Shown here in pieces: positions 6,035 to 6,332 of a DNA stretch of 6,332 nt. The position numbers and the translations under genes were made by a program. Origin of the DNA: Bdellovibrionales bacterium (GTDB lineage: Bacteria > Bdellovibrionota > Bdellovibrionia > Bdellovibrionales > UBA1609); assembly GCA_020435085.1 (NCBI GenBank), contig JAGRAB010000160.1, positions 1 through 6,332 of the forward strand. Reading direction: 5' to 3'. Numbering within the stretch: position 1 is the first letter of the stretch; every line of letters begins with the position of its first letter. The notes beneath the pieces are model-generated. The model had not been told where the DNA came from. It saw only the letters and a list, made by a program, of their open reading frames with translations, and did not search any database.

Positions 6035-6332
6035 TTGAAGAAGAGAAGCTTTTTAGTTCAAATATTTTTATTTCCGCTTTTGCTAGGAGCATTAGTAGGG
6101 TGTTCGTTGTCGCCGACAAAGGTGTATGAAACCAAAGAAGGGTTCTCAACGGTTCTTCAGGCGAAGACAAAAAAACCGATTCGAATCACTGATGAGACAG
6201 CAATTGTTGATGCGCGCACACGATTTGATTATACGATGTCTCATCACCCTAAAGCCGTTAATTTACGGTGGGAAAGTTTTGCGCAAACAAAAAGCCAATT
6301 TCCCGGTCGATTTATTGATGATCTTGAAGGTG
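6035..6332 (+). CDS. Rhodanese-like domain lipoprotein (partial, continues past the right edge)
   Basis: At least 99 residues are in the window and the reading frame is open at the edge. Starting at TTG 6035 gives MKKRSFLVQIFLFPLLLGAL followed by VG and Cys23: a basic n-region, a hydrophobic core and a lipobox LVGC, so a signal peptidase II lipoprotein. Ser follows the Cys, compatible with outer-membrane sorting by the E. coli rule. After a linker, AIVDARTRFDYTMSHHPKAVN matches the start of a rhodanese fold (VIDVR...GHIPGAIN in typical members). The active-site Cys loop lies beyond the window, so sulfurtransferase activity cannot be judged. Start choice: the frame is also open upstream to ATG 5906, which overlaps metG by 8 bp, but the extra 43 residues would be encoded by the palindrome and would bury the signal peptide. 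A weak GAG six bases before the TTG is the only ribosome binding hint. Probably in the lpxD-metG transcript. Confidence 0.72.
   Translation, partial: MKKRSFLVQIFLFPLLLGALVGCSLSPTKVYETKEGFSTVLQAKTKKPIRITDETAIVDARTRFDYTMSHHPKAVNLRWESFAQTKSQFPGRFIDDLEG

Overview
This window has the look of a chromosomal housekeeping region from a Gram-negative bacterium with moderately low GC (low 40s percent by eye). LpxD implies lipid A synthesis. A lipoprotein signal peptide, an IF-1 ending in Tyr-Arg-His-Lys and an abundant Lys/Ala-rich histone-H1-like protein fit the Bdellovibrionota, possibly a low-GC Bdellovibrio/Pseudobdellovibrio relative. That placement is inference from overall feel, not from a marker gene I could compare.

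Two divergent gene blocks flank a 173-bp intergenic region (3141-3313). The minus-strand block reads, in transcription order: a lysine-rich 151-aa protein, translation initiation factor IF-1 (infA), and the transcription accessory protein Tex (tex). The gaps are 24 bp and 5 bp, so this is probably one operon. All three products are expected to act on nucleic acids or the gene-expression machinery. The plus-strand block reads: lpxD (lipid A acyltransferase), metG (methionyl-tRNA synthetase, overlapping lpxD by ATGA), and the start of a rhodanese-like lipoprotein gene that runs off the right edge.

The most unusual DNA is at the junction between metG and the lipoprotein gene. Immediately after the metG stop lies a GC-rich imperfect palindrome of about 114 bp (5918-6031), centred on a perfect 8-bp stem with a 4-nt loop. 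It looks like an interspersed palindromic repeat or a structured RNA processing element. One reading frame runs through it without a stop from an ATG overlapping metG, so an automated gene caller could fuse the element onto the lipoprotein N-terminus. A TTG just beyond the palindrome gives a textbook lipoprotein signal peptide and is my preferred start.

I see no CRISPR array, tRNA, rRNA, insertion sequence or defence system. The main candidates for new biology are the palindromic element and the H1-tail protein with a possible Tudor-like C-terminus beside infA and tex.
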